A stretch of DNA of 64,000 bases from Sporosarcina psychrophila (GCF_001590685.1 NZ_CP014616.1:729501-793500), one strand, 5' to 3'. Positions 33,088 through 42,845 are shown, counted from the first letter of the stretch. Made by a program: numbers and translations. The notes: generated from the sequence alone by a model not told the origin.

Positions 33088-34890
33088 GTGACGCAAAAAA
33101 CGTATTCTGAAGTATGGGATCTTGACGTTTTCTTTAAAGGTGGAAGTGGATCGACAGAACTACGGACACATTTGGATAGCGTAAAAGAAAAGTTAGGTTC
33201 ATTAGAAGAAACGGCTTCTGCATTTGAAGTTCCTCAGTCAGCTGGTGCGTCAAAAGAAGTTGTAAACCTTATTGAATCATTAAAAGAGGTTGCACTTGAC
33301 CTGTCACAGGCAGGTGCCGTTATTGGGTGTTTCCTTGCGGCGGATACAACAGATAAAAAAGCATTGCAACTGCAAGGCGAAACCGGCTCCCTTGGGGCAC
33401 GTTTTTCTACAATCGGGCTTAAAATCCGACAAACGCTGGCAAAAGCAGATGAGGATACATGGAATGGATTAATGGAATCGGATGAACTGAAGGAATTTGC
33501 ATTTGTACTGAATGAATGGCGTGATGAGGTCAACCTGAAACTGTCTGAAGAAGAAGAGAGTTTGATCACTTCGCTAAGCGTAGACGGCTATCATGGGTGG
33601 GGACAGTTATACGACATGCTCGTTGGTGACATTAAAATCAAAATCGAATTGGACGGAGAAGAGAAAGAACTTTCCGTTGGGCAGGCAAATAACCTAAGTT
33701 CGCATGAGAATGCAGATGTGCGAAAGCGCTCATTTGAAGCGTTGGAAGAAGCTTGGGAAGGAAAAGAGGACTTCTTCGCATCTGCATTAAATCATATTGC
33801 GGGTTTTAGGCTTGAAGTATACAAAAAACGTGGTTGGGATTCAGTATTGAAAGAGCCACTCCTCCGAAATAGAATGAGCGAAGAGACACTTGATGCAATG
33901 TGGGGAGCAATTGGTGTAAATAAAGCCCCGTTTGTAGAATACTTGCAAGTCAAAGCGAGAATGCTAGGTACTAACAAAATGAACTGGTATGACATTGATG
34001 CGCCAGTTACAGCATCAACAAAGAAGATGTCGTATCAAGAAGGTGCAGAATTCATCCTAAAACACTTTGGAGAGTTTGGTCCTGAATTGGAAGCCTTTTC
34101 TCGCCAGGCGTTTGAAGATAGCTGGATCGAAGCGGAAGATCGCCCGAATAAACGTCCAGGTGGTTTTTGTACGGGTATGCCAGCATCCGAACAATCCCGT
34201 ATCTTCATGACTTACAGCGGAACAATGTCGAACGTTGCAACACTTGCCCATGAATTGGGTCACGCGTTCCATTCATATGCACTGCGTCCAGTGCATTGGA
34301 TGAACCGCCAATATGCGATGGGCGTAGCTGAAACGGCATCGACATTTGCAGAGATGATTGTCGCAGATGCTGCTGTAAAAGCCGCGGAAACGAAGGATGA
34401 AAAGATTGCATTACTGGAAGATAAAATTCAACGTAGTGTTGCATTCTTTATGAATATCCATGCGAGATTCCTTTTTGAGACGAGATTTTATGAAGAACGA
34501 AGAAATGGCATCGTGTCGGCTGAAAGATTGAACGAGTTAATGGCAGAAGCGCAGAAAGAAGCTTACGGAGACGCTCTTAATACGGTACATCCACACTTCT
34601 GGGCGTCGAAACTCCATTTCTACATTACGGGCGTGCAATTCTATAATTTCCCGTACACATTCGGCTATTTGTTCTCCCTTAGCATCTATGCAAAAGCTTT
34701 AGAAGATGGAGAAGGATTTGAACAGAAATATATGGCGCTTTTACGGGACACTGCGGTTATGAGTGTTGAAGACCTTGCGATGAAGCATCTTGGTGAGGAT
34801 ATTACGAAACAAGAGTTTTGGGCAAAAGGCGTAGCGTTATGCATAAAAGATGTTGAGGAGTTCTTGGAACTTACTTCGGTAAAAGGGTGA
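33088..34890 (+). CDS. pepF: Oligoendopeptidase F, peptidase family M3B
   Basis: A 600-residue cytosolic zinc peptidase that degrades short peptides. The zinc motif is LAHELGHAFHSYAL (HELGH, about residues 387-391), with the downstream Glu ligand in the MGVAETASTFAEMIV segment. Other family blocks are FCTGMPASEQSRIFMTYSG and YNFPYTFGYLFSLSIYAKAL. The start is GTG behind AAGGGGGAAT. An acetyltransferase gene starts 8 bases after its stop. Confidence 0.93.
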   Translation: MTQKTYSEVWDLDVFFKGGSGSTELRTHLDSVKEKLGSLEETASAFEVPQSAGASKEVVNLIESLKEVALDLSQAGAVIGCFLAADTTDKKALQLQGETGSLGARFSTIGLKIRQTLAKADEDTWNGLMESDELKEFAFVLNEWRDEVNLKLSEEEESLITSLSVDGYHGWGQLYDMLVGDIKIKIELDGEEKELSVGQANNLSSHENADVRKRSFEALEEAWEGKEDFFASALNHIAGFRLEVYKKRGWDSVLKEPLLRNRMSEETLDAMWGAIGVNKAPFVEYLQVKARMLGTNKMNWYDIDAPVTASTKKMSYQEGAEFILKHFGEFGPELEAFSRQAFEDSWIEAEDRPNKRPGGFCTGMPASEQSRIFMTYSGTMSNVATLAHELGHAFHSYALRPVHWMNRQYAMGVAETASTFAEMIVADAAVKAAETKDEKIALLEDKIQRSVAFFMNIHARFLFETRFYEERRNGIVSAERLNELMAEAQKEAYGDALNTVHPHFWASKLHFYITGVQFYNFPYTFGYLFSLSIYAKALEDGEGFEQKYMALLRDTAVMSVEDLAMKHLGEDITKQEFWAKGVALCIKDVEEFLELTSVKG

Positions 34891-34897
34891 ATATGAA

Positions 34898-35443
34898 TTG
34901 ATTTTGCTTGAAGGGCAAACTTGTTATTTACGAATATTGACAGAGGAAGACGCATTTAGCTTCACGGAATTACTTAGCGCTAATAAAGAATACTGGTCTA
35001 TTTTCGAACCGCGGCACGAAAGTAGTTATTTTACCGTGGCTGTCCAAAGAGAGAAAATAAGGGAGTCAATTTATCAAATGCGGGACCGAAGGGAATATAA
35101 CTTCGGTATCTTCGAAAAGGCAACAAGTAGGCTAATTGGTCATATCTCGCTTTACAGTATTAAAAGACTTCCTTTTTCCAGTGGTTTTGTCGGCTATTCA
35201 ATCGATGAGCGTGAAACGGGTAGGGGAATTGGTACGGAAGCGGTTCGTCTTGTTACTAATTTTTCATTCGATAAAGTCGCTTTACATCGGATCGAGGCAT
35301 ATGTCTCACCCCGTAATAGCGGCTCGTTAAAAGTACTGGAGAGGTCTGGGTACTTCCAAGAAGGACTGCTGCGCAAACTCCTTTATATCAATGGTGTCTG
35401 GGAAGACCATTATATCTACGCTATTGTGGAGGATGATTTTTGA
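34898..35443 (+). CDS. GNAT family N-acetyltransferase (RimJ-like)
   Basis: A 181-residue acetyltransferase: ETGRGIGTEAVRLV is the acetyl-CoA loop (about residues 109-122) and YVSPRNSGSLKVLERSGYFQ the C-terminal signature (about 138-157). It resembles ribosomal-protein N-acetyltransferases (RimJ). The start is TTG with AAAGGGTGA upstream, 8 bases after pepF, so the two are likely cotranscribed. The acceptor protein is unknown. Confidence 0.88.
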   Translation: MILLEGQTCYLRILTEEDAFSFTELLSANKEYWSIFEPRHESSYFTVAVQREKIRESIYQMRDRREYNFGIFEKATSRLIGHISLYSIKRLPFSSGFVGYSIDERETGRGIGTEAVRLVTNFSFDKVALHRIEAYVSPRNSGSLKVLERSGYFQEGLLRKLLYINGVWEDHYIYAIVEDDF

Positions 35444-35482
35444 AAGGGTAAGACCGCATTGCGGAAATTAATAGCTAAAATA

Positions 35483-35516
35483 AAAAGCCGATTCCTGTAA
35501 ATAGGAATCGGCTTTT
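35483..35516. terminator. Bidirectional intrinsic terminator
   Basis: A 14-bp perfect stem, AAAAGCCGATTCCT with its complement. It lies between the converging acetyltransferase and carbonic anhydrase genes. Confidence 0.85.
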
Positions 35517-35543
35517 GTTTATTTCCCGGGAAATGCGTCGATT

Positions 35544-36119
35544 TTAATCATTGGAATTGTGCATATAGCCATCTATGATGATATCGAGCTTCCCAGTATT
35601 AGGGTGGACGACAAGTCCGTGAACGGCTACTTTTTTGTCCATAAGGGGATGATTTCGTACAGCATCCACACTCATCTTGACGCTTTCCGTCACATCGCCA
35701 AACCCATGTAACCAATCTTCCATGTCTACACCGGAGTACTTGAGAGTTTTAAAGATATTTTTATCAATCCCGCGATGGACCATTTTTTCTATAATGAGAC
35801 CTGTATCGACAGCACTCATTCCACAATCGTGATGCCCGACAATGTAAACTTCATCAGCTTGCAAATCATAAACTGCTACAAGCAAGCTTCTCATAATGCC
35901 GCCAAATGGGTGTGTGACGACTGCACCGGCGCTTTTAATAATTTTAGCATCGCCATTTTTTAAGTTCATCGCCTTAGGCAACAACTCAGTCAGTCTTGTA
36001 TCCATACATGTTAATATTACAATTCGCTTATCGGGAAACTTTGTTGTTGCGTATTGTTCATATTGTTTTTCAGCTACAAATGTATCATTAAAATCAAGTA
36101 TTTCTGAAAGAATTGTCAT
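35544..36119 (-). CDS. Beta-class carbonic anhydrase
   Basis: A 191-residue enzyme that interconverts CO2 and bicarbonate. The zinc ligands are Cys38, His96 and Cys99, in LTCMDTRL and GHHDCGM, and the Asp40-Arg42 dyad is present. It resembles B. subtilis YvdA. The protein is cytosolic and apparently monocistronic. Confidence 0.92.
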   Translation of the reverse strand: MTILSEILDFNDTFVAEKQYEQYATTKFPDKRIVILTCMDTRLTELLPKAMNLKNGDAKIIKSAGAVVTHPFGGIMRSLLVAVYDLQADEVYIVGHHDCGMSAVDTGLIIEKMVHRGIDKNIFKTLKYSGVDMEDWLHGFGDVTESVKMSVDAVRNHPLMDKKVAVHGLVVHPNTGKLDIIIDGYMHNSND

Positions 36120-36177
36120 CGTATACTCCCATTCTGTAAGTTTTTATTTATCATACTTGAAAATATGTAAAAAGAAA

Positions 36178-36200
36178 AGAGCTGCCTAAAGGCAACTCTT
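36178..36200 (-). terminator. Terminator of the 46-residue gene
   Basis: AGAGTTGCC pairs with GGCAGCTCT on the minus strand, followed by TTTTC-TTTTT. Confidence 0.7.
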
Positions 36201-36339
36201 AGAAGTTTGTGTCTGGTTTTGGATCAATTGTTGAAGAATCGGCGGAAATCATAGCCGAAGACAGAAAGTGCATTGTGAACATAGCTGTTATACCAAGGCA
36301 AACCATAAAGCCGATAACTGTAGTGAACATCAAGCCCAT
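36199..36339 (-). CDS. Small single-helix membrane protein, 46 residues
   Basis: A mini-protein with one hydrophobic helix (FTTVIGFMVCLGITAMFTMH) and a short acidic tail (SSTIDPKPDTNF). ATG 36339 has GAGAGGGG about 10 bases upstream; an in-frame extension of 27 codons lacks such a site. A terminator overlaps its stop. Function unknown. Confidence 0.6.
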   Translation of the reverse strand: MGLMFTTVIGFMVCLGITAMFTMHFLSSAMISADSSTIDPKPDTNF

Positions 36340-36448
36340 ATATATGACCCCTCTCAAAATTATTAGTTTAGGTACTATCATCAGTATACAGTAAAAACCC
36401 AAATTATTTAAGGGGTTCATGAAATGTTTTACCTAATTGTGACGATTA

Positions 36449-37681
36449 TTAGAAAGCCCAGTTGCCATGGCTGAACACAGGTTCTGAAGAGCCATCATCA
36501 TTAATTCCATCAATATCCATTTCCCCAGAACCAACCATGAAGTCGACATGTGTGATACTTTGGTTTAAACCATGCTTTACAAGCTCTTCACGTGCCATCG
36601 TTTTGCCACCCTCAATACAAAATGAATAGGCACTGCCGAGCGCAAAATGATTCGATGCATTTTCATCGAACAATGTATTATAGAAAAGCAGACCCGATTG
36701 GGAAATCGGTGAAGCATGTGGAACAAGTGCGACTTCACCAAGATGTTTTGCACCTTCATCTGTATCAATTAGACGTTGCAAGACTTCTTCACCTTGTTCG
36801 GCTGAAATCTCAGTTACTCGTCCATCTTTAAATGTTAATTTAAAGTTATCGATGATATTTCCACCATAGCTTAGCGGTTTTGTGCTTGATATAAAGCCGT
36901 TGACGCCCGTTTTTAGAGGGACAGTGAATACTTCCTCTGTTGGCATATTAGCCATGAAAGTATCTCCCTTCTCATTGACGCTACCGGCTCCACACCACAA
37001 GTGACCTTCGGGCAATTCAACAATCAGGTCAGTACCTGGCGCTTTGTAATGAAGTTTGCGGTATCTTTTGTTATTTAAGTAATCGACTTTGGCATGCAGA
37101 TGGTTGTCATGATTGATCCACTCTTGCACTGGGTCTTGCTTGTCTGTACGTACTGCTTTAAAAATTGCAGTCCAAAGTGCCGAAATCTGTTCTTCTTCTG
37201 GGAGCTCTGGGAACACTTTTGCTGCCCATGCTTTTGAAGGGGTGGCGATGACTGTCCAGCTGATTTTATCAGACTGTACATACTGCCGATATTTGTCGAG
37301 TGCCTGTCCAGTGGCTTTTTGTGAGTCGGCAATGCGCGATGGCTCAATTCCTTTTAATAAGTCAGGACTTTGGGACACGATACTCATGAATGCAGCACCT
37401 TTTTCTGCAAGTGTTTCGCGTTCCATTACTTTCCATTCAGGGAATTCAGCAAAAGAATCAGCTGGAGCTTTTTCATAACGCAGTCGGGAAATCGTGTCAT
37501 CGGACCAATCAACAAATACTTGACGTGCACCCGCATCATAAGCTTTTTCAGTTACAAGACGGACAAATTCCGTTGTTTCTGTTGAAGCACTGATATAAAG
37601 GTATTGATTTGGTTGAATATTGACCCCAACCTTTACTGCAAGTTCAGCATAGCGGGATAATTGTTTTTCGAAAGTAGACAT
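36449..37681 (-). CDS. Aminopeptidase, peptidase family M29
   Basis: A 410-residue metalloaminopeptidase of the AmpS/aminopeptidase T family with broad N-terminal residue specificity. Marks: LAVKVGVNIQPNQYLYISAS at the N-terminus, ELPEGHLWCGAGSVNEKGDT, MANMPTEEVFT (Glu metal ligand), HLGEVALVPH, and HVDFMVGSGEMDIDGI near the C-terminus (His and Asp ligands). It is cytosolic. Confidence 0.92.
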   Translation of the reverse strand: MSTFEKQLSRYAELAVKVGVNIQPNQYLYISASTETTEFVRLVTEKAYDAGARQVFVDWSDDTISRLRYEKAPADSFAEFPEWKVMERETLAEKGAAFMSIVSQSPDLLKGIEPSRIADSQKATGQALDKYRQYVQSDKISWTVIATPSKAWAAKVFPELPEEEQISALWTAIFKAVRTDKQDPVQEWINHDNHLHAKVDYLNNKRYRKLHYKAPGTDLIVELPEGHLWCGAGSVNEKGDTFMANMPTEEVFTVPLKTGVNGFISSTKPLSYGGNIIDNFKLTFKDGRVTEISAEQGEEVLQRLIDTDEGAKHLGEVALVPHASPISQSGLLFYNTLFDENASNHFALGSAYSFCIEGGKTMAREELVKHGLNQSITHVDFMVGSGEMDIDGINDDGSSEPVFSHGNWAF

Positions 37682-37863
37682 AAATAAAAACTCCTTCCTC
37701 TATCTTCTATAATAGTACCAATTTATAGGCCCGGCCTGCAACGTCAAATGTATTGAAAAAGTTAATCTTCATCTCCACGGATTGTTAGTTTAGCCATTAG
37801 GGTTTTTACAGGATAAATTGTGACAGTATGAAAACTTGCATATATTTATTACTTCTGTTCACC

Positions 37864-37890
37864 TAAAGAATAGGCCGGAGATGCCGAAAT
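37864..37890 (+). promoter_or_regulatory. Sigma-D promoter of motAB
   Basis: TAAA, 15 bases, then GCCGAAAT: the sigma-D pattern TAAA-N15-GCCGATAA with one core mismatch. It lies 35 bases before the motA start. Confidence 0.8.
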
Positions 37891-37924
37891 AAGAAGAAGA
37901 ATGGAATACTTGGAGGGTCAACTT

Positions 37925-38740
37925 ATGGATTTATCAACAGTAATTGGTCTAGTATTAGGGTTTGTTGCGCTTCTTGTCGGTATGACGATGAAAGGTGTCC
38001 CGGTAGATAGCTTATTTAATATGGCAGCTATACTAATAATACTTGTAGGAACGCTTGCGGCTGTTATCATTGCCTTTCCAATGAATGAGTTGAAACGTGT
38101 ACCCAAATTATTTGGCGTGCTTTTTAAAGAACAGAAACTTGCTTCCGATTCCGATATCATCCGTATGTTTTCAAGTTGGGCAGATATTGCGCGACGTGAA
38201 GGACTATTATCGCTTGAAGCAAAAACAGACGAAATTAATGATCCATTTTTGAAAAATGGATTGGGCCTCGCAATTGATGGGCAAAATGCCGATTATATCC
38301 GTGATGTGCTAAGTGAAGAAGTAGAAGCTATGGAAGATCGGCATTCTGCCGGAGCACAAATATTCTCGCAGGCGGGCACATACGCACCAACACTGGGTGT
38401 TCTAGGAGCAGTCGTAGGTCTTATTGCAGCACTTGGGAATTTGAATGATATCGAGGCGCTTGGTCATGCGATTTCCGCAGCATTTATTGCGACGTTGCTT
38501 GGTATTTTTACTGGATATGTGCTTTGGCATCCATTTGCGAATAAATTAAAACGTAAATCGCACGAAGAAGTAAGACAGAAGAAAATGATGATTGAAGGGG
38601 TCCTCTCCGTTCTTGAAGGGGAAGCACCGCGTGTTATTGAGCAGAAGCTGTCCTCATATCTGTCTGCGGAAGAACGCAGAAAGCTGGCTGTTACAAAGAA
38701 TAGCGATAAGGGGGATGGGGAGTTTGTCGAAGAGACGTAA
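37925..38740 (+). CDS. motA: Flagellar motor stator protein MotA
   Basis: A 271-residue proton-channel stator subunit with four membrane helices. Conserved blocks are LVGMTMKGVPVDSL, AFPMNELKRVPKLFGVLFKE, the cytoplasmic SWADIARREGLLSLE loop that touches FliG, and QAGTYAPTLGVLGAVVGLIA with LGIFTGYVLWHPFANKLKRK. It is closer to MotA than to the sodium-type MotP. ATG 37925 has TTGGAGGG upstream. It overlaps motB by 17 bases. Confidence 0.95.
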   Translation: MDLSTVIGLVLGFVALLVGMTMKGVPVDSLFNMAAILIILVGTLAAVIIAFPMNELKRVPKLFGVLFKEQKLASDSDIIRMFSSWADIARREGLLSLEAKTDEINDPFLKNGLGLAIDGQNADYIRDVLSEEVEAMEDRHSAGAQIFSQAGTYAPTLGVLGAVVGLIAALGNLNDIEALGHAISAAFIATLLGIFTGYVLWHPFANKLKRKSHEEVRQKKMMIEGVLSVLEGEAPRVIEQKLSSYLSAEERRKLAVTKNSDKGDGEFVEET

Positions 38741-39482
38741 GAGAAAAAAGGATGACCACCATATAGATGAGTCATGGCTGTTGCCATACTCCGACCTTAT
38801 GACTCTTCTTCTCGCGTTATTCATCGTACTATTTGCCTCAAGCTCGGTAGATGAAGTCAAACTTAAACAGATGTCAGCAGTGTTCAGTGAAATATTTGAT
38901 GGTGGACAAGGTGTGATGGATAATGCAGCTCCTACACCTGTGCCGATACCGAAGGATTCAATTGGTACCAACAATGAGAATACATCCTATATAGAAGATC
39001 AGAAGTCACTTACTGAAATTCAAGATAGAGTAGATGAGTATATTGCAGTGAATGAACTGGAGAATCAGTTCGAAACCAAACTGACGGATGAAGGGTTATT
39101 AGTGACAATTAGAGACAGTATCCTCTTTAGTCCAGGAATGGCAGATATCAATCCTGAATATATAGGGATTGCAGATGATATTGCGGAACTTCTTGTTTTT
39201 GACCCACCTCGTCATATCGTCGTCACTGGCCACACGGATAATGTTCCGATTGGAAATGCTCAATTTCAATCGAACTGGGAGCTTAGTGTAATGAGAGCGG
39301 TGAATTTCTTGAAAAGTATTGTGAGAAATGAAGAGATCAATCCACTTTTATTCAGTGCGAAAGGATACGGCGAGTTTCAGCCAATCGAATCAAATGAAAC
39401 AGCTGATGGAAGAAGTAAAAACCGTCGGGTAGAAGTATTGATCCAGCCACTTGTACTAGAAGATGGAACTGCATTTGAATAA
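38724..39482 (+). CDS. motB: Flagellar motor stator protein MotB
   Basis: A 252-residue stator subunit. A Lys/Arg-rich N-terminus is followed by the single helix and proton-carrying Asp in WLLPYSDLMTLLLALFIVLF, and a C-terminal OmpA/Pal peptidoglycan-binding domain (VVTGHTDNVPI, NWELSVMRAVNFL, GRSKNRRVEVLI). TTG 38724, with AAGGGGG 9 bases upstream, gives the expected N-terminus; ATG 38715 is too close to that site. A terminator at 39495-39536 closes the operon. Confidence 0.94.
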   Translation: MSKRRKRKKDDHHIDESWLLPYSDLMTLLLALFIVLFASSSVDEVKLKQMSAVFSEIFDGGQGVMDNAAPTPVPIPKDSIGTNNENTSYIEDQKSLTEIQDRVDEYIAVNELENQFETKLTDEGLLVTIRDSILFSPGMADINPEYIGIADDIAELLVFDPPRHIVVTGHTDNVPIGNAQFQSNWELSVMRAVNFLKSIVRNEEINPLLFSAKGYGEFQPIESNETADGRSKNRRVEVLIQPLVLEDGTAFE

Positions 39483-39494
39483 ATTCATCCAAAG

Positions 39495-39536
39495 AAAAAA
39501 GATTCACCGGTAAATTCATACCGGTGAATCTTTTTT
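39495..39536. terminator. Bidirectional terminator after motB
   Basis: A 16-bp perfect stem, AAAAAAGATTCACCGG with its complement. It lies between converging motB and the DUF1128 gene. Confidence 0.85.
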
Positions 39537-39542
39537 GATTGC

Positions 39543-39764
39543 TTAACTTCTTAGCGTACCAAGTTCAGCTGCAATTGCCTGCATTTCATTTGGTGTAATG
39601 TTAGTGCGTTTCATGACCATTTTGTACATATAGTACAAATCATCATATTTAGATGTGCTGAAATTCTCCGGATTCATAGCGGCAGAATTAACCATACGAA
39701 GTTTTTCTGTAATTTTGTCGATCATATAAGAAACATTTTCTGGTGTTGGGTTAGATAAATCCAT
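39543..39764 (-). CDS. DUF1128 family protein (YfkK-like)
   Basis: A 73-residue helical protein with the family blocks ENVSYMIDKITEKLRMVNSA (about residues 10-29) and PNEMQAIAAELGTLRS at the C-terminus. Function unknown. An upstream GTG lies in the ribosome-binding site AAAGGTGG, so ATG 39764 is used. Confidence 0.85.
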   Translation of the reverse strand: MDLSNPTPENVSYMIDKITEKLRMVNSAAMNPENFSTSKYDDLYYMYKMVMKRTNITPNEMQAIAAELGTLRS

Positions 39765-39839
39765 AGTATAGTCCACCTTTCGATAAGCTTTGGACCTATC
39801 ATTTCATTATTCTCCCGGACTGTCAAATAGAATTGGAAA

Positions 39840-41198
39840 TCAACCTCGTTTTGCTGCTTCTCTTTCCTCTTTGAGTTTTGCATTGAAGCGTTTTGTTTCA
39901 AAGACGATGACCCCAGATAACCCGAGAAGTCCAATTAAGTTTGGTATTGCCATGAGTCCGTTCATTACGTCAGCGAATAACCAAACAGCATCAAGAGTTG
40001 CTGTAGCACCAACAAAGATGACTCCAATAAATACAATACGGTAGTAGATTAGAACTTTAGGATTCGGGAATAGGTATTGGAAACACTTCTCGCCGTAATA
40101 AGCCCAACCGAAAATTGTTGATGTTGCAAAGAATATTAATCCGATTGCAACAACAATCGGCCCAGCACCTCCAAGGAACTCGCCGAAGGCGGCAGCTGTG
40201 AGAGAGCCGGCTTCAATGCTCTTGTCTTTCCACATGCCAGACATGACGATTGTTACCCCGGTAATTGAACAGATGATTAGGGTATCGAATAATACTTGTG
40301 TCATGGAAACGAGTGCTTGACGACCTGGTAAGTCTGTTCTAGCTGCAGCAGCAGCAATCGGAGCAGATCCAAGACCTGCCTCATTGGAGAAGAGACCACG
40401 TGCTACCCCGAAACGGATTGCCGCACCGATTGCGCCCCCAACAGCTGCTTCACCAGTAAACGCAAATTTGAATATCGTTGCAAAAGCTTCTGGAATCAAG
40501 TTGAAGTTCAAAATCATTACGATTAAACCTGCTATTAAATAGAAACCTGCCATAACCGGGACGAAAAACGATGTAACCTTACCAATCGTTTTAATGCCTC
40601 CAATAATAACCATTCCGCCTAAGACAACAAGAACAAGTCCTGTAATCCAATGGGGAACACTAAACGTTGAATTCAAGACATCGGCAACTGCTTTCGATTG
40701 TGTTCCGTTACCGATTCCAAATGCTGCAATCGCGCCAAAAATAGCGAATAAGACGCCGAGCCATTTCATTTTCAGACCGTGTTCAAGATAGTACATTGGT
40801 CCGCCCGCCATTTGTCCATTGGCATCCTTGACCCGATATTTAACTGCAAGAATTGCTTCTCCATATTTTGTAGCCATCCCGAAGAATCCGGCCATCCACA
40901 TCCAGAACACAGCGCCTGGACCACCAAAGTAAATTGCTGTTGCAACTCCGACGATGTTCCCCACGCCGACTGTGGCGGCCATCGCGGTCATCAGTGCCTG
41001 GAAGTGAGAAATATCACCTTCTGATGTTTTATCCTGATTTCTTGAGAAAACGAGTTTTAGTGCATAAGGCAACATACGTATTTGAATAAGTCCTAGTCTT
41101 AATGTTAAAAAGATACCTGTTCCGACGAGAAGGATAAGCAAAGGCGGTCCCCAAATAAATCCGCTGGCCTTATCCAAAAAAGCTGTTAATCCATCCAT
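39840..41198 (-). CDS. Alanine/glycine:cation symporter (AGCS family)
   Basis: A 452-residue sodium-coupled amino acid carrier with about ten helices. Family marks are GGISHFQ-like GDISHFQALMTAMAATVGVGN (part), YGEAILAVKYRVKDANGQMAGGPMYY, and NEAGLGSAPIAAAAA. It resembles B. subtilis AlsT/GlyP (YflA). It imports alanine or glycine; the exact substrate is not visible. Confidence 0.9.
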   Translation of the reverse strand: MDGLTAFLDKASGFIWGPPLLILLVGTGIFLTLRLGLIQIRMLPYALKLVFSRNQDKTSEGDISHFQALMTAMAATVGVGNIVGVATAIYFGGPGAVFWMWMAGFFGMATKYGEAILAVKYRVKDANGQMAGGPMYYLEHGLKMKWLGVLFAIFGAIAAFGIGNGTQSKAVADVLNSTFSVPHWITGLVLVVLGGMVIIGGIKTIGKVTSFFVPVMAGFYLIAGLIVMILNFNLIPEAFATIFKFAFTGEAAVGGAIGAAIRFGVARGLFSNEAGLGSAPIAAAAARTDLPGRQALVSMTQVLFDTLIICSITGVTIVMSGMWKDKSIEAGSLTAAAFGEFLGGAGPIVVAIGLIFFATSTIFGWAYYGEKCFQYLFPNPKVLIYYRIVFIGVIFVGATATLDAVWLFADVMNGLMAIPNLIGLLGLSGVIVFETKRFNAKLKEEREAAKRG

Positions 41199-41411
41199 TT
41201 CATTACCCCCAAGTAATTTATTTTTCGTGAACCCCTATTCCCTTTTAGCTCACATCCTCTCAGTCTCTCTAATTCGTCATCCCTATTGTCAATATTCCGA
41301 AAATTATCATCATTCGTCAAGCTTTATTTTTTAAATTCGACAATTTGTTTGTATTTCCTTTAGCTGGGGTATAATTGTATATGCGAAAGAGTTTGAATTG
41401 GAGGGCTTATA

Positions 41412-41765
41412 ATGGGGAATAGCAAATTTGGTACGTTTATTATTGTTGGTGCACTTACGGGTGCGGTTGTAAGTATGTTCGATCGGAGTACGCGGAAACA
41501 TATCGTAAAGAAATCAAATAATTGTATATCGGAAATGAAGTATTATGCGAAAAATACTGATGTGCTAAGATGGAAATTGGAAGAGAAGAAAGACAAGTAT
41601 AAGTCTGTCTTTGAACAACTATCGGACGATGCATCATATATTAAAGCACAAGTAGAAGAGTTAAAAGCACTTACGCCACAAGTTAAAGGTTTAGTCATGG
41701 ACACAAAGGATGCATTTGTTGAATCGAAAGATGAATACAAGTCAATTGTTAGTGAAACACCATAG
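41412..41765 (+). CDS. YtxH-like membrane-anchored protein
   Basis: A 117-residue protein with a Gly-rich N-terminal helix (FIIVGALTGAVVSMFDRSTR) followed by a long charged helical region (about residues 45-110), as in YtxH-type general stress or gas-vesicle-like proteins. GGAGGG precedes the ATG. It lies 52 bases upstream of a YihY-family gene and is probably cotranscribed. Assignment is by architecture only. Confidence 0.6.
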   Translation: MGNSKFGTFIIVGALTGAVVSMFDRSTRKHIVKKSNNCISEMKYYAKNTDVLRWKLEEKKDKYKSVFEQLSDDASYIKAQVEELKALTPQVKGLVMDTKDAFVESKDEYKSIVSETP

Positions 41766-41817
41766 GAATATAGTGTCGGTTTTAAAAGTAAACTGTATTG
41801 AAAGGGGTGACGAAAGT

Positions 41818-42816
41818 TTGAAGAATGATGAACGTTCAACACCTACACCGATCCAAGAAGAGAAAACTAGCAAGTATAAGGAGAAGATGGATGGCTTTAT
41901 GGCAGACTCCGCAGCCATGAAGTTTTTGGATGATGTAAAAGAAGGTGAACTTGAGCAATTTGATGTCACGACAACAAATGGATTTTTCAAAGAACTGCTT
42001 GTCCGGATAAAAAAAGTCGACGTGACGGGCATTGGCTCGCAACTCGCCTTCTTTTTCCTTTTGTCCCTATTTCCCCTACTAATCTTTATAATGACATTGT
42101 TACCTTATCTAAACTTTAACCAAGCGGAAGTTCTCTTATTGATTCGAGACTATGCACCAGAGAGCGTTGCTACGCTAATCGAGGACACATTAAAAGAAAT
42201 CTTGCAAAACCGCAATGGTGGTTTACTATCATTTGGGATACTTGCGACGGTGTGGTCAGCATCTAAAGGAATGAACGCACTGACGAAAGCTTTGAACCGA
42301 TCTTATTTTACGGAGGAATCACGTTCGTTCATCGTGGCCCGCGGTATGTCGGTTGTCTTTACTATCTTACTCGTCGCCGTGTTGGTAGTCGCCCTTGTAT
42401 TACCAGTGTTCGGGCAACAGATTGGCGTACTAGTATTCTCTTATATGGGACTTGAAGATGGATTCATCACTTTGTGGGGTAGTTTGCGCTGGGTATTGCC
42501 GCCTGTACTAATCTTCTTCGTGTTTTCACTTATTTATTGGCTGGTACCTAACTTAAAAATTCACTTTATAAGTGTGCTGCCAGGAGCATTATTTGCTACG
42601 GTAGGCTGGATTCTGACATCATTTGGATTCTCATACTATGTCAATAACTTCGGAAGCTATTCGGGTACATATGGTAGTATCGGAGCAATTATTGTATTAA
42701 TGATGTGGTTATATTTCTCAGCTATAATTCTGATACTGGGCGGACAGCTGAATGCCGTCACATTTGAGAGGACTCAGTTGAAAAGAGCAAAAGCAAAAAG
42801 CAATGCAGTCATGTAA
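41818..42816 (+). CDS. YihY/BrkB family inner-membrane protein (YfkH-like)
   Basis: A 332-residue membrane protein with six helices. The cytosolic N-terminus is charged; the family blocks are GSQLAFFFLLSLFPLLIFIM, WSASKGMNALTKALNRSY and a C-terminal FGSYSGTYGSIGAIIVLMMW with GGQLNAV. Once called ribonuclease BN, the family is now seen as a possible transporter or flippase. TTG 41818 is chosen, with AAAGGGG upstream. Confidence 0.88.
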   Translation: MKNDERSTPTPIQEEKTSKYKEKMDGFMADSAAMKFLDDVKEGELEQFDVTTTNGFFKELLVRIKKVDVTGIGSQLAFFFLLSLFPLLIFIMTLLPYLNFNQAEVLLLIRDYAPESVATLIEDTLKEILQNRNGGLLSFGILATVWSASKGMNALTKALNRSYFTEESRSFIVARGMSVVFTILLVAVLVVALVLPVFGQQIGVLVFSYMGLEDGFITLWGSLRWVLPPVLIFFVFSLIYWLVPNLKIHFISVLPGALFATVGWILTSFGFSYYVNNFGSYSGTYGSIGAIIVLMMWLYFSAIILILGGQLNAVTFERTQLKRAKAKSNAVM

Positions 42817-42836
42817 CAATGACGCATTGCTTTTTT
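42799..42836 (+). terminator. Terminator overlapping the end of the YihY-family gene
   Basis: GCAATGC pairs with GCATTGC around the stop codon and is followed by seven T residues. Confidence 0.7.
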
Positions 42837-42845
42837 TCTATATAT

